NCBI RefSeq assembly: GCF_019423705.1
Contig: NZ_JAHZAX010000007.1
Coordinates: 62,001-126,000 of the forward strand
Direction of reading: 5' to 3'
Origin: Ruminococcus sp.
GTDB taxonomy: Bacteria > Bacillota > Clostridia > Oscillospirales > Ruminococcaceae
DNA length: 64,000 nt
Shown one piece after another: positions 42,317 to 50,807 of this stretch. Each line of letters starts with the position of its first letter. The first letter of the stretch is position 1. The notes beneath the pieces were generated by a model that saw only the letters and a program-made list of their open reading frames with translations, ran no database searches and was not told the DNA's origin. The position numbers and the translations under genes were made by a program.

Positions 42317-42345
42317 ATTATACGGCAAAAAGGTTGGTTTGTAAA
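42317..42345 (-). promoter_or_regulatory. Promoter of the LytTR/LiaF-like operon
   Basis: Minus strand TTTACA (42340-42345), 17 nt, TATAAT (42317-42322). Its position decides the TTG start of the LytTR gene. Confidence 0.75.
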
Positions 42346-42392
42346 TAGAATTTAGCTAAGAGGTGAGAAAACGGCGGTAAGAAGTGTTAATT

Positions 42393-42465
42393 AGTGAGGA
42401 GTGAGGAGTGAAGGTATCGCCTAGCGGCGATGATTTTTTTGTAGGGGCGACCTTTGGTCGCCCGT
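42393..42465. repeat. Composite of the GAGGAGTGAAGG repeat and a GTAGGGGCGACC palindrome
   Basis: GTGAGGAGTGAGGAGTGAAGG, GTATCGCCTAGCGGCGAT, a T run, then GTAGGGGCGACC...GGTCGCCCG. A decayed further unit follows at about 42500-42525. Two repeat families joined in one block. Confidence 0.75.
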
Positions 42466-42618
42466 TGATTGTTGAAACGTACTAATGCACTATTGATATG
42501 TAAGGGCAAACATCGTTCGTCCATTGGGTATCTTTTTTTGATATGCTCCTATTAATAATGGTATCACACTTAAAAATGTTAATTTATTGTAAACTTTTTG
42601 ATGATTTTTATTATATCC

Positions 42619-42647
42619 TTGACTTTGAACAATAGATGTGGTATGAT
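42619..42647 (+). promoter_or_regulatory. Promoter of rplU-prp-rpmA
   Basis: TTGACT (42619-42624), 17 nt, TATGAT (42642-42647), about 90 bp before rplU. Confidence 0.75.
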
Positions 42648-42654
42648 ATTAAAG

Positions 42655-42734
42655 CCGCATATTCACGGTCAAAAGCGTTTGTGAAGGCAGGCCACCGTGC
42701 GTAGCGAGTTTAATAAAAGGTAGGTGCATCAGGA
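42655..42734 (+). promoter_or_regulatory. Leader of rplU, probably a ribosomal protein L21 leader
   Basis: CACGGT (42664-42669) can pair with ACCGTG (42694-42699), and TTCAC (42662-42666) alternatively with GTGAA (42681-42685). The segment ends AAAGGTAGGTGCATCAGGA just before the ATG. Position and size fit the autoregulatory L21 leader of Firmicutes; assignment is by context. Confidence 0.5.
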
Positions 42735-43046
42735 ATGTACGCAGTAATCGAAACAGGCGGAAAGCAGTATCAGGTAAAGCCAGGCGATGAGGTATTCATC
42801 GAGAAGCTGGACGTTAACGCAGATGACGCTGTTACTTTTGATAAGGTAATGGTAGTAGGCGCAGACGACGGAATCAAGGTCGGCGCACCATATGTTGACG
42901 GCGCAACAGTATCAGCTAAGGTTCTTAAGAACGGCAAGGCTAAGAAGGTAACTGTATTCACTTACAAGCCAAAGAAGGGCGAAAAGACCAAGATCGGTCA
43001 CAGACAGCCTTACACTAAGGTTATGATCGAAGCTATCAACGCATAA
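42735..43046 (+). CDS. rplU: 50S ribosomal protein L21
   Basis: 103 residues, standard length, with YAVIETGGKQYQVKPGD at the start and GHRQPYTKVMI at the end. Large ribosomal subunit protein. First gene of the conserved rplU-prp-rpmA operon. Confidence 0.98.
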   Translation: MYAVIETGGKQYQVKPGDEVFIEKLDVNADDAVTFDKVMVVGADDGIKVGAPYVDGATVSAKVLKNGKAKKVTVFTYKPKKGEKTKIGHRQPYTKVMIEAINA

Positions 43047-43363
43047 TGATCTGCGCTGATTTCTTCAGAGACCCACAGGATAGATTGACGGGATTTCGTA
43101 TAACGGGTCACGCTGGCTATGCTGATTATGGGGAGGACGTTTGTTGTGCAAGCGTCTCATCGGCTGTTATGATGACGGCTAACACGATCACGGAGGCTTT
43201 TAAAATAAAGGCTGACGTTGACGTGGAAGAAAACGAAATAATACTCAGGCTCGCAGATGATAGCGAGGAGGGGGATAAAGTCCTGCTGGGACTTATCACA
43301 CACCTTTATTTCCTTGCAGAAGAATTCTCGGGCAGGATCAAAGTCAGCGTCAAAGATATCTGA
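43046..43363 (+). CDS. prp: Prp, cysteine protease that processes ribosomal protein L27
   Basis: 105 residues. Catalytic His in GHAGYADYG and Cys in DVCCASVSS are present. It removes the N-terminal extension of L27, a step needed in Firmicutes. It overlaps the rplU stop (TAATG). The target site is visible in the next gene. Confidence 0.93.
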   Translation: MICADFFRDPQDRLTGFRITGHAGYADYGEDVCCASVSSAVMMTANTITEAFKIKADVDVEENEIILRLADDSEEGDKVLLGLITHLYFLAEEFSGRIKVSVKDI

Positions 43364-43400
43364 CGCCGACAGGATTACATTTTATGGAGGTGTAATTTAA

Positions 43401-43682
43401 ATGATTAAGATTTCTATGCAGTTTTTCGCTCATAAAAAGGGAATGGGTTCTACAAAGAACGGACGTGATTCAGAATCCAAGAGACTCGGCGTAAAGAGAG
43501 CTGACGGTCAGTTCGTACTGGCTGGCAATATCCTCGTTCGTCAGAGAGGTACTCACATTCACCCAGGCGAGAACGTAAAGAGAGGTTCTGACGATACTCT
43601 GTTTGCTACAAGCGACGGTGTTGTAAGATTTGAAAGACTCGGAAGAGACCGTAAGAAGGTTTCGGTTTATCCCAAGGCTTAA
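43401..43682 (+). CDS. rpmA: 50S ribosomal protein L27 precursor
   Basis: 93 residues. It begins MIKISMQFFAHKKG, the Firmicutes-type extension with the Prp cleavage motif QFFA just before HKKG; mature L27 would start at residue 11. The rest (GSTKNGRDSESKRLGVKR...) is standard. Its N-terminus reaches the peptidyl transferase centre after cleavage. Confidence 0.98.
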   Translation: MIKISMQFFAHKKGMGSTKNGRDSESKRLGVKRADGQFVLAGNILVRQRGTHIHPGENVKRGSDDTLFATSDGVVRFERLGRDRKKVSVYPKA

Positions 43683-43696
43683 TTTTGTAACATATG

Positions 43697-43724
43697 ACCC
43701 TGAGCCTTAGGCTTGGGGTTTTTT
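43697..43724 (+). terminator. Terminator of rplU-prp-rpmA
   Basis: Arms ACCCTGAGCC (43697-43706) and GGCTTGGGGT with wobble pairs, 3-nt loop, then TTTTTT. Confidence 0.85.
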
Positions 43725-43827
43725 GTTGTTATGTATGTTATCCTCAGGGATAATTTCGCCCCCAAGGCAGAAAATAATCAAGATCGATCGAGATAATAAA
43801 TCAATACTTAAATAAGGAGGTTTGGAT

Positions 43828-45105
43828 ATGTTTGTCGATCAGGCGAAGATATATATAAAAGCAGGTGACGGCGGCGACGGCGCAGTTTCCTTTCACCGTG
43901 AGAAATACGTTGCGGCAGGCGGCCCGGACGGCGGTGACGGCGGCAAGGGCGGAAATATTGTTTTCGTTGTGGACGACAATATTTCAAACCTTATAGATTT
44001 CAGATATAAAAGAAAATATATCGCCGAAAAAGGACAGAACGGCAGCGGCAAAAATTGCTCGGGCAGGAATGCTCCCGATGTTGTTGTCAAGGTGCCGAGA
44101 GGTACTGTGGTGAGAGAGCTCAAAACAGGCAGGATACTCGCCGACCTTTCTACCGACGAGCCTGTCGTTATCGCTCACGGCGGCAAGGGCGGACGTGGCA
44201 ATGCACACTTTGCTACCTCTACAAGACAGATACCAAAGTTTGCAAAGCCCGGCTTCCGTGGTGATGAGTATGAGGTTATGCTGGAGCTCAAGCTTATCGC
44301 TGACGTGGGACTTGTGGGCTTCCCGAATGTGGGCAAATCAACGCTTATTTCCGTTGTTTCCGCAGCAAAGCCTAAAATCGCCAACTATCACTTTACAACC
44401 CTCACACCTGTGCTGGGCGTTGTGAAGATAGAAGAGGGCAAGTCCTTTGTTATGGCTGATATCCCCGGACTTATCGAGGGCGCAAGCGAGGGCGTCGGAC
44501 TTGGACACGAGTTTTTGCGCCACGTTGAAAGATGCCGCCTTATCGTCCACGTTATCGACGTTTCGGGCAGCGAGGGCAGAGACCCTATCGAGGACTTTGA
44601 AGCCATCAACCACGAGCTGGAGAATTTTTCTATGGAGCTTGCGGAAGCGCCTCAGATCGTTGCGGCAAACAAGAGCGATATGGCTACCCCAGAGCAGATC
44701 GAGAGGCTCAGAGAGTATGTTGAGGATAAGGGACTGCTGTTCTATGAGATATCCGCTGCCACCACAAAGGGCACAAAGGAGCTTATGTTCGGCGTGTGGG
44801 ACAGACTTTCCGTCCTGCCCCCTGTTAAACAGTTCGAGGCTCAGCCGCTCACGCAGGAAGAGCTTGACGACAAGCTCGTTTCAAAGAAGGACTTCCGTGT
44901 CACCGTGGAGGACGGAGTTTATTTCGTGGAAGCAGATTGGCTTTGGGATATCCTCAGAACGGCGGATATGGAGGACTATTCGTCCCTCCAGTATTTCCAG
45001 AACGTCCTGCGTACCAGCGGCATAATCGACAAGCTTGAAGAAATGGGTATCGACGAGGGCGACACGGTTTCTATATTCGACTTTGAGTTCGAGTATCTGC
45101 GATAG
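43828..45105 (+). CDS. obg: Obg/CgtA GTPase
   Basis: 425 residues in three domains: glycine-rich Obg fold (1-158), G domain (about 159-330, GFPNVGKST, DIPGLIEGA, NKSD) and the C-terminal OCT domain. Works in 50S assembly and stress control. Start at the ATG 43828, 7 nt after AGGAGG, rather than a TTG two codons upstream. Gene order L21-Prp-L27-Obg is the common one in Firmicutes. Confidence 0.97.
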   Translation: MFVDQAKIYIKAGDGGDGAVSFHREKYVAAGGPDGGDGGKGGNIVFVVDDNISNLIDFRYKRKYIAEKGQNGSGKNCSGRNAPDVVVKVPRGTVVRELKTGRILADLSTDEPVVIAHGGKGGRGNAHFATSTRQIPKFAKPGFRGDEYEVMLELKLIADVGLVGFPNVGKSTLISVVSAAKPKIANYHFTTLTPVLGVVKIEEGKSFVMADIPGLIEGASEGVGLGHEFLRHVERCRLIVHVIDVSGSEGRDPIEDFEAINHELENFSMELAEAPQIVAANKSDMATPEQIERLREYVEDKGLLFYEISAATTKGTKELMFGVWDRLSVLPPVKQFEAQPLTQEELDDKLVSKKDFRVTVEDGVYFVEADWLWDILRTADMEDYSSLQYFQNVLRTSGIIDKLEEMGIDEGDTVSIFDFEFEYLR

Positions 45106-45150
45106 GAGATAGGGGGAGTTTTTACGGAAAAGCTTTCTGACAGAGAAGCT

Positions 45151-45546
45151 ATGCAGTATTCGCCGCTTGCCCTTGCTTTTATCGGCGACGGAGTTTATGA
45201 GATGAGGGTCAGAGAGAAGCTTATCCTTGGTGCGAATATGCCTGCTGACAAGCTCCACAAGCTGACTGTTAAAAGGGTCTGTGCTGAGTATCAGGCGCAG
45301 GCTGTACATAAATGGATAGAGGACGGTTTGCTTGACGAGCAGGAGACGGAGCTTTTCAAGCGTGGCAGAAACGCTAAAGGCATTAATGCGCCGAGACATT
45401 CCACCGTTGGCGAATACCGTGCCGCAACAGGGCTGGAGTGCCTTTTCGGATTTCTGTATCTCACAGGCCGTGAGGACAGGATAACAGAGCTTTTTGAATC
45501 CGCCTGGGCGATTGGCGAAGATAATAAAGATAATAAAGATAATTGA
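45151..45546 (+). CDS. mrnC: Mini-ribonuclease III
   Basis: RNase III-like nuclease without a double-stranded RNA-binding domain, which matures 23S rRNA. 131 residues with the SPLALAFIGDGVYEMRVR motif (catalytic Asp in GDG) and GRNAKG. The ATG at 45151 has no ribosome binding site close to it, while AGGGGGAG lies at 45111-45118 and the frame is open back to there (FTEKLSDREA), without an ATG, GTG or TTG. The true start may therefore be an unusual codon upstream. Confidence 0.9.
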   Translation: MQYSPLALAFIGDGVYEMRVREKLILGANMPADKLHKLTVKRVCAEYQAQAVHKWIEDGLLDEQETELFKRGRNAKGINAPRHSTVGEYRAATGLECLFGFLYLTGREDRITELFESAWAIGEDNKDNKDN

Positions 45547-45611
45547 GTTTAGTTAATGTTCAATATTCGGGGCATTGAGAAAAAAGCCCTGCGCAGACGT
45601 TACGTTTGTGT

Positions 45612-45645
45612 AGGGGCGAACATTGTTCGCCCGTTGGCTGTTGTT
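45612..45645. repeat. GTAGGGGCGAAC palindromic repeat
   Basis: GTAGGGGCGAACATTGTTCG followed by CCCGTTGG. Single unit of the dispersed palindrome family, between mrnC and yebC. Confidence 0.7.
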
Positions 45646-45715
45646 TTTTTAGACTGAATATTGTGTATTTTATAAATTTACATTTCAAATTTTTACATAT
45701 TAAGGAGTGAATCAA

Positions 45716-46459
45716 ATGTCAGGTCATTCAAAATGGGAAAACATTAAGAGAAAAAAGGGTGCGACTGACGCCGCAAGAGCAAAGATATTCACAAAGATCG
45801 GCAGAGAGATCGCAGTTGTAGTTAAGCAGGGCGGCGCAGACCCGGCAGGCAATGCAAAGCTCAGAGACCTTATCGCAAAGGCAAAGTCAAACAACGTGCC
45901 TAATGACAATATCGAAAGAATTATCAAGAAGGCGGCTGGCGACGGCGACAAGAACAGCTATGAGTCAATGGTATACGAGGGCTATGGTCCTAGCGGTGTA
46001 GCCGTTATCGTTGAGTGCCTTACAGACAACAAGAACAGAACAGCAGGCGATATCCGTCACTTCTTCGATAAGTTCGGCGGCAATATGGGTACATCAGGCT
46101 GCGTATCATTTATGTTCTCAGACGTTGGAACAGTCGTTATCGAAAACAACGGCGCTGACGAGGACAAGATTATGGAAGACTGCTTCGAGGCAGGCGCTGA
46201 CGATTTCAACGTTGAGGACGACGTTATCGAGATCGCTTGCGACCCTAACAAGGTATCCGCAGTAAGAGAAGCTCTCGAAGGTATGGGCTACAAGGTGCTT
46301 TCCGCAGAGGCAGAGAAAGTTCCTTCCAACTACACAACTATCGAGGACGAGGACGCAATAAAGAAAATGGGTCTCCTTCTCGAGCACCTCGAGGACGACG
46401 ACGATGTTCAGAACGTTTATCACAACTGGGAGAATATGCCGGCCGAAGAAGAGGAATAA
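45716..46459 (+). CDS. YebC/PmpR family protein (translation or transcription factor)
   Basis: 247 residues, full length, starting MSGHSKWENIKRKK, with DAARAKIFTKIGREI and the FMFSDVG segment. YebC-type proteins have been described both as transcription regulators and as translation factors that ease stalling. Start ATG 45716 after TAAGGAGTG. Confidence 0.95.
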   Translation: MSGHSKWENIKRKKGATDAARAKIFTKIGREIAVVVKQGGADPAGNAKLRDLIAKAKSNNVPNDNIERIIKKAAGDGDKNSYESMVYEGYGPSGVAVIVECLTDNKNRTAGDIRHFFDKFGGNMGTSGCVSFMFSDVGTVVIENNGADEDKIMEDCFEAGADDFNVEDDVIEIACDPNKVSAVREALEGMGYKVLSAEAEKVPSNYTTIEDEDAIKKMGLLLEHLEDDDDVQNVYHNWENMPAEEEE

Positions 46460-46499
46460 GCTCCGAGAGGTATATTTTACCGCAAAAAGCATATAATAA

Positions 46500-46536
46500 T
46501 AGCCGATCTGTTATGGGACAGGTCGGCTTTATTTTG
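46500..46536 (+). terminator. Terminator of the yebC-family gene
   Basis: AGCCGATCTGT (46501-46511) pairs with ACAGGTCGGCT (46518-46528) with one wobble; TTATTTTG follows. Confidence 0.75.
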
Positions 46537-46602
46537 TCACAAAAAGTGTAAAAATGACTGAATTAATCGAGGGGAACATATTTGTAATTGTATGTTGTGC
46601 TA

Positions 46603-46631
46603 TTGACATAAATCGGGTTATAGTATATAAT
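46603..46631 (+). promoter_or_regulatory. Promoter of the WG-repeat lipoprotein gene
   Basis: TTGACA (46603-46608), 17 nt, TATAAT (46626-46631): exact consensus; leader of about 100 nt. Confidence 0.85.
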
Positions 46632-46736
46632 AATCGTATGTGTGGATATTGCCGCAGGAGATATAAATATAAAAATAAAAAATTAAACAAAATGCGGCAG
46701 TCTCAGAAAGAAGCAGAAAATGATAGGAGGAAACTT

Positions 46737-48056
46737 ATGAACAAGTATATTTGTTCCGCTCTTACTGCTGCCATTGCAGGTGCAATGCTCACGGGCTGTT
46801 CAATGCCTTGGGAAAACGGCAGCGGCGAAGATACCGCTCCCGACGGATATTCCTATACTGCCGATTCAAATTCTCAGCAGGAGCAGGCGTATTATTGGCT
46901 GCTCGAGCCGAGCATAAGCGCAGATAATATCATATCCTTCGACGGCAGTCAGGTCGACCCCGATAACGAGCAGAACACGGCGTATGCAAGCTACTCTGTT
47001 ATAAGACAGGGCGGAAAATACGGTATCATAGATTATGACGGCTCTATGGTAGTTCCTGCCGAGTATGACGATTATTATACCTGCTGGTGCGGCGAGGTAA
47101 CGCTTTATAACGTTATCGACGAGAAAAACGGCGAGTATGAATATTGCAGTATCGACAGTTCTAACCAAGTCGTAAATTATGTGGCCGATCATCACGACAG
47201 CTCTCCTGAGTATTTCTGGAACGGCGAGGAGAAGCAGATATACGTCAAGAATAAAGACGAGGATTACGGCAGAGAATATACAGGCAAAAAGGCTGTCGTA
47301 GTCAGCGAGGCTGATATCGCAAAGAACGATAACGGCTATTACGACATCACGCCTAAGAAGGATTCCCTCTATGGATTGGCTAAAAAAGACAAGCTCATAC
47401 TTGATATAAAATATGCTGATTATTATGCTCCTGCCTATAAGGGCGCAGGGCTCACTTGTATCGCATTTCAGAATGACGAGGGCAAGTGGGGCTATGTCGG
47501 CTCTGACGGCAAGACGATAATAGATTTCAAGTGCGACGGCGATATGAGCACATACGGCGGCAGGATAATCGACGACGAAATGGCAACTCACCCATATCTT
47601 TTCACGGGAGATTACGTTCCTGTTTCCATAAACGCTTCTTATGGCTATTACAATATCGACGGCGAGTGCATAATAAATCCGGGCGAGTTCGAGCAGGCAA
47701 GACCTGTCCACAACGGCAAAGCTTGGGTGAGAAAGAACGGAATGTGGGGCGTTATCAGAATAGGCGAAGCTCCTGCCGAGGACGAGTCCTCTGAGGAAGA
47801 GACAAGCACCACCACGACCACCACAACGGCAATGACGACTTCCGCAAGCACTTCCGCTTCCACAACAACAGCTTCCAGCACAACGGCTTCCGAAGCTACC
47901 ACAACTACAACGGCTTCACAAGCCACCGAACCTGTGACAACTCCTAGCGAGACCCAGCCGACGGAAACTGAGCCGCCTGTTACAGAGCCGCCTGTTACCG
48001 AACCTGTGGTAACAGACCCGATCGTTACAGATCCCGAGCCAATACCGGCGGAATAA
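46737..48056 (+). CDS. WG-repeat lipoprotein with Thr-rich tail
   Basis: 439 residues. Signal peptide with lipobox LTGC (Cys at about residue 21). At least three WG-type repeats (GGKYGIIDYDGSMVVPAEYD, GKWGYVGSDGKTIIDFK, GMWGVIRIG), known from bacterial surface proteins. The last 80 residues are runs of Thr/Ser followed by TEPPVTEPPVTEP repeats, a stalk-like spacer. ATG after ATAGGAGGAAAC. Cell-surface protein of unknown ligand. Confidence 0.85.
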   Translation: MNKYICSALTAAIAGAMLTGCSMPWENGSGEDTAPDGYSYTADSNSQQEQAYYWLLEPSISADNIISFDGSQVDPDNEQNTAYASYSVIRQGGKYGIIDYDGSMVVPAEYDDYYTCWCGEVTLYNVIDEKNGEYEYCSIDSSNQVVNYVADHHDSSPEYFWNGEEKQIYVKNKDEDYGREYTGKKAVVVSEADIAKNDNGYYDITPKKDSLYGLAKKDKLILDIKYADYYAPAYKGAGLTCIAFQNDEGKWGYVGSDGKTIIDFKCDGDMSTYGGRIIDDEMATHPYLFTGDYVPVSINASYGYYNIDGECIINPGEFEQARPVHNGKAWVRKNGMWGVIRIGEAPAEDESSEEETSTTTTTTTAMTTSASTSASTTTASSTTASEATTTTTASQATEPVTTPSETQPTETEPPVTEPPVTEPVVTDPIVTDPEPIPAE

Positions 48057-48104
48057 TGTGCAAACGAGATATGGCGCAGAAAAAATAGAACAGCGAATAT
48101 ACAC

Positions 48105-48285
48105 GGGCGAACGATGTTCGTCCGTTTTACTTTGTTGAAAAATGTTCAAACAAGTGGGACGTCGAGGACGCCGTCCAATGGGACGCAGACGTCCCCTACA
48201 AATTACGTAAATGCGTTGTTTTTTGTAGGGGCGAAAATTGTTGTTCGACAAGGCTCACAACAATTTGAGGTCGCCCGTTTTGCTT
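48105..48285. repeat. Composite palindromic element, third copy
   Basis: Contains GGGCGAACGATGTTCG, GTTGAAAAA (about 48132), GTGGGACGTCGAGGACGCC, a second GGGACGCAGACGTCCC palindrome, TTACGTAAATGCGTTG, GTAGGGGCG and the long CAAAATTGTTG-type hairpin shared with the ger copy (GTTCGACAAGGCTCAC). Bases 48286-48396 hold nothing else identifiable. Confidence 0.75.
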
Positions 48286-48396
48286 TGTCCGTTTGTGTTT
48301 CGTTGATGTTCTGACTTATGTTCTTGTCCAATGTCTGCAAAGTTTTGTTTTGCCACATTTGTGCCGACTTTTTTTGCTTTTTATCCCCCTCAGCTA

Positions 48397-48425
48397 TTGT
48401 AAAGAGCCCGAAAATATGTTATAAT
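48397..48425 (+). promoter_or_regulatory. Promoter of purB
   Basis: TTGTAA (48397-48402), 17 nt, TATAAT (48420-48425). The upstream extension of the purB frame lies in this promoter, so ATG 48469 is the start. No purine riboswitch is visible. Confidence 0.75.
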
Positions 48426-48468
48426 GTATACATATTGTTTTGTATTAAAAACGAAAGAGGTTGAAACT

Positions 48469-49905
48469 ATGACAAATTCTTACGAAAGCCCATTCTGCAC
48501 AAGATATGCCAGCAAGGAAATGCAGTTTATTTTCTCCGCTGACAAGAAGTTCACAACTTGGAGAAAGCTGTGGGTAGCACTTGCAAGAGCTGAAATGAAG
48601 CTCGGCCTCGGCGTTACTCAGGAGCAGGTAGATGAGCTGGAAGCTAATATCGAAAATATCGACTATGAAGTTGCTGCAAAGCGTGAAAAGGAAGTCCGCC
48701 ACGACGTTATGTCACACGTTTACGCTTACGGACAGGTCTGCCCAAAGGCTGCTGGTATTATCCACCTTGGCGCAACTTCCTGCTATGTGGGCGATAATAC
48801 AGACGTTATCATTATGAGAGACGCCCTCAAGGTAGTAAAGAGAAAGCTCGTCAAAGTTATCGACCAGCTTGCAAAGTTCGCTGATAAGTATAAGTCTCTC
48901 CCTTGCCTTGCTTATACACACCTCCAGCCTGCTCAGCTTACCACCGTGGGCAAGAGAGCGACCCTTTGGTGCAATGAGCTTCTTATGGATCTGGAAGATC
49001 TCGATTTCAGACTTGCTAACCTCAAGCTTCTCGGCTCAAAGGGCACAACAGGCACGCAGGCTTCATTTATGGAGCTTTTCCAGGGCGATACAGACAAGAT
49101 CAAAGATCTTGAAAAGATGATCGCAGAGGAAATGGGCTTTGACGCTGTGGTTCCTGTTTCGGGTCAGACTTATTCAAGAAAAATGGATTATCAGGTTTGC
49201 TCAGTTCTCGCAGGCATTGCACAGTCCGCAATGAAGTTCTCCAACGATATAAGGATTCTTCAGTCATTCAAGGAGATCGAAGAGCCATTCGAAAAAAATC
49301 AGATCGGTTCTTCCGCAATGGCATACAAGAGAAACCCAATGAGAGACGAGAGAATCACATCTCTTGCAAGATACGTTATCTGCGATGTTCTCAACCCTGC
49401 ATTCACAGCAGGCACACAATGGTTCGAGAGAACTCTTGACGACTCTGCAAACAAGAGGATATCCGTAGCTGAAGCATTCCTCGGCGTTGACGCTATCCTT
49501 AACATTATGCTCAATGTTACCGACCCAGAGAACGGCCTTGTTGTATACGACAAGATCATCACAAGAAGAGTTATGGCTGAGCTGCCATTTATGGCAACTG
49601 AGAACATTATGATGGACGCCGTTATGAAGGGCGGAAACAGACAGGAGCTTCACGAGAGAATCAGAGAGTATTCAATGGTTGCAGGCGCAAGAGTCAAGAA
49701 GGAAGGCCTTGATAACAATCTCTGCGAGCTTATCCTTAACGACCCGATGTTCAAGATAACAAAGGAAGAAATGGACAAGATCATGAAACCTGAAAACTTC
49801 ATCGGCAGATGCCCACAGCAGGTGGACGAGTTCATCGAAAACTGCGTAAAGCCTGTAATAGAGGCAAACGGCGTTTCTGACGATGTTGCAGAGATAAACG
49901 TATAG
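48469..49905 (+). CDS. purB: Adenylosuccinate lyase
   Basis: Cleaves SAICAR and adenylosuccinate in purine synthesis. 478 residues, the longer type of the fumarase/aspartase superfamily, with the signature SSAMAYKRNPM, catalytic-region HLGATSCYVGDNTD and THLQPAQLTTVGKR. Preceded by GAGGTTG. Not clustered with other pur genes here. Confidence 0.96.
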   Translation: MTNSYESPFCTRYASKEMQFIFSADKKFTTWRKLWVALARAEMKLGLGVTQEQVDELEANIENIDYEVAAKREKEVRHDVMSHVYAYGQVCPKAAGIIHLGATSCYVGDNTDVIIMRDALKVVKRKLVKVIDQLAKFADKYKSLPCLAYTHLQPAQLTTVGKRATLWCNELLMDLEDLDFRLANLKLLGSKGTTGTQASFMELFQGDTDKIKDLEKMIAEEMGFDAVVPVSGQTYSRKMDYQVCSVLAGIAQSAMKFSNDIRILQSFKEIEEPFEKNQIGSSAMAYKRNPMRDERITSLARYVICDVLNPAFTAGTQWFERTLDDSANKRISVAEAFLGVDAILNIMLNVTDPENGLVVYDKIITRRVMAELPFMATENIMMDAVMKGGNRQELHERIREYSMVAGARVKKEGLDNNLCELILNDPMFKITKEEMDKIMKPENFIGRCPQQVDEFIENCVKPVIEANGVSDDVAEINV

Positions 49906-50047
49906 ATCAACGACTTTGAAAGCAGTAGTTCCTCAATAGAATATATATAACCTGTTGTTCTCTTCGATCTTTCGGAGGGGACAACTTAGTATACGCAACA
50001 CAGCACAGCTTTATAGTGTTAAGATTTTTGAGCAATGGTTCGTCAAT

Positions 50048-50078
50048 TGTAGGGGAGAACAGCGTTCGCCCTTTTTGT
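50048..50078. repeat. GTAGGGGAGAAC palindromic repeat
   Basis: GTAGGGGAGAACAGCGTTCG followed by CCCTTTTT, one unit of the dispersed family, between purB and the next gene. Confidence 0.65.
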
Positions 50079-50135
50079 CTGCAACTTTTTTGAAAGCCTG
50101 ATAGTGTTGCGTTCAGTTTCGAGGTGAAAAACAAA

Positions 50136-50771
50136 ATGGAACAGCTTGATATGACCACACTTGAAAAATACAAGAAAAGCGCCGCCGAGATATTCGACAG
50201 GCTCGCTATCGCAATGAAAAGTCCTGATGGCTATGTTCATCCGCAATCGCTGCTTTGCTGCATAGGCTCGCTGGTCGGCTTTTCCTGTCAAGAGGACGTG
50301 AGAAGGCTTTACCTCAATGCCGACACCACCGAGCAGGATATTTTCACCGTGTTCGAGGACAAGGCAGGCAGAAAGTATTTTTACGGCGATATAATCGACC
50401 AGCTCCTTGTGGGCAACACCTATTCGGTGTGGGCGTTTACGGCAGGGGTGCTCAAACGCCTTGAAGAACCTTATACGGACGTTGGCGAAATGCTCCGCTA
50501 CACGGCCGCAAACGCCGGCGGACAAAGCTTCGGCAAGGTGCGAAACTGCACGACCGGAGAGACAGTTCAGGGCTATATAAAGCTTCTTTGGAAAGCACTT
50601 TTGCCTATTGCAGAAAAGGCCGCCGACAAGGGCGACTTGCACGTTATTTTCGGCTTGTGCGCACAAAGGGCTATTATGACCTGCAAAAGCGCAATAACAG
50701 TTTCGGAATGTGCAAGAATAATAATGGAAAGCGCATTGACAGGCGCAAGGCTGGATTATAAGGATTTGTAA
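50136..50771 (+). CDS. Conserved-looking protein of unknown function
   Basis: 211 residues, mixed helical protein without signal peptide or membrane segment. No catalytic motif was recognised. ATG at 50136 is 9 nt from GAGGTG. It is followed 37 bp later by a lipoprotein gene on the same strand, so the two may be co-transcribed. Codon use is like its neighbours. Confidence 0.65.
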   Translation: MEQLDMTTLEKYKKSAAEIFDRLAIAMKSPDGYVHPQSLLCCIGSLVGFSCQEDVRRLYLNADTTEQDIFTVFEDKAGRKYFYGDIIDQLLVGNTYSVWAFTAGVLKRLEEPYTDVGEMLRYTAANAGGQSFGKVRNCTTGETVQGYIKLLWKALLPIAEKAADKGDLHVIFGLCAQRAIMTCKSAITVSECARIIMESALTGARLDYKDL

Positions 50772-50807
50772 AAAGTGGAAAAGTAAAAAATATAGGGTGA
50801 ATTTAAT

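Noticed and set aside
46554..46736. Longer N-terminus of the WG-repeat lipoprotein
   Set aside because: A consensus promoter lies inside it, and the lipobox signal peptide needs the ATG at 46737.
46866..47711. 281-codon minus-strand frame opposite the WG-repeat gene
   Set aside because: Shadow of the real gene; hydrophobic composition results from antisense of charged codons.
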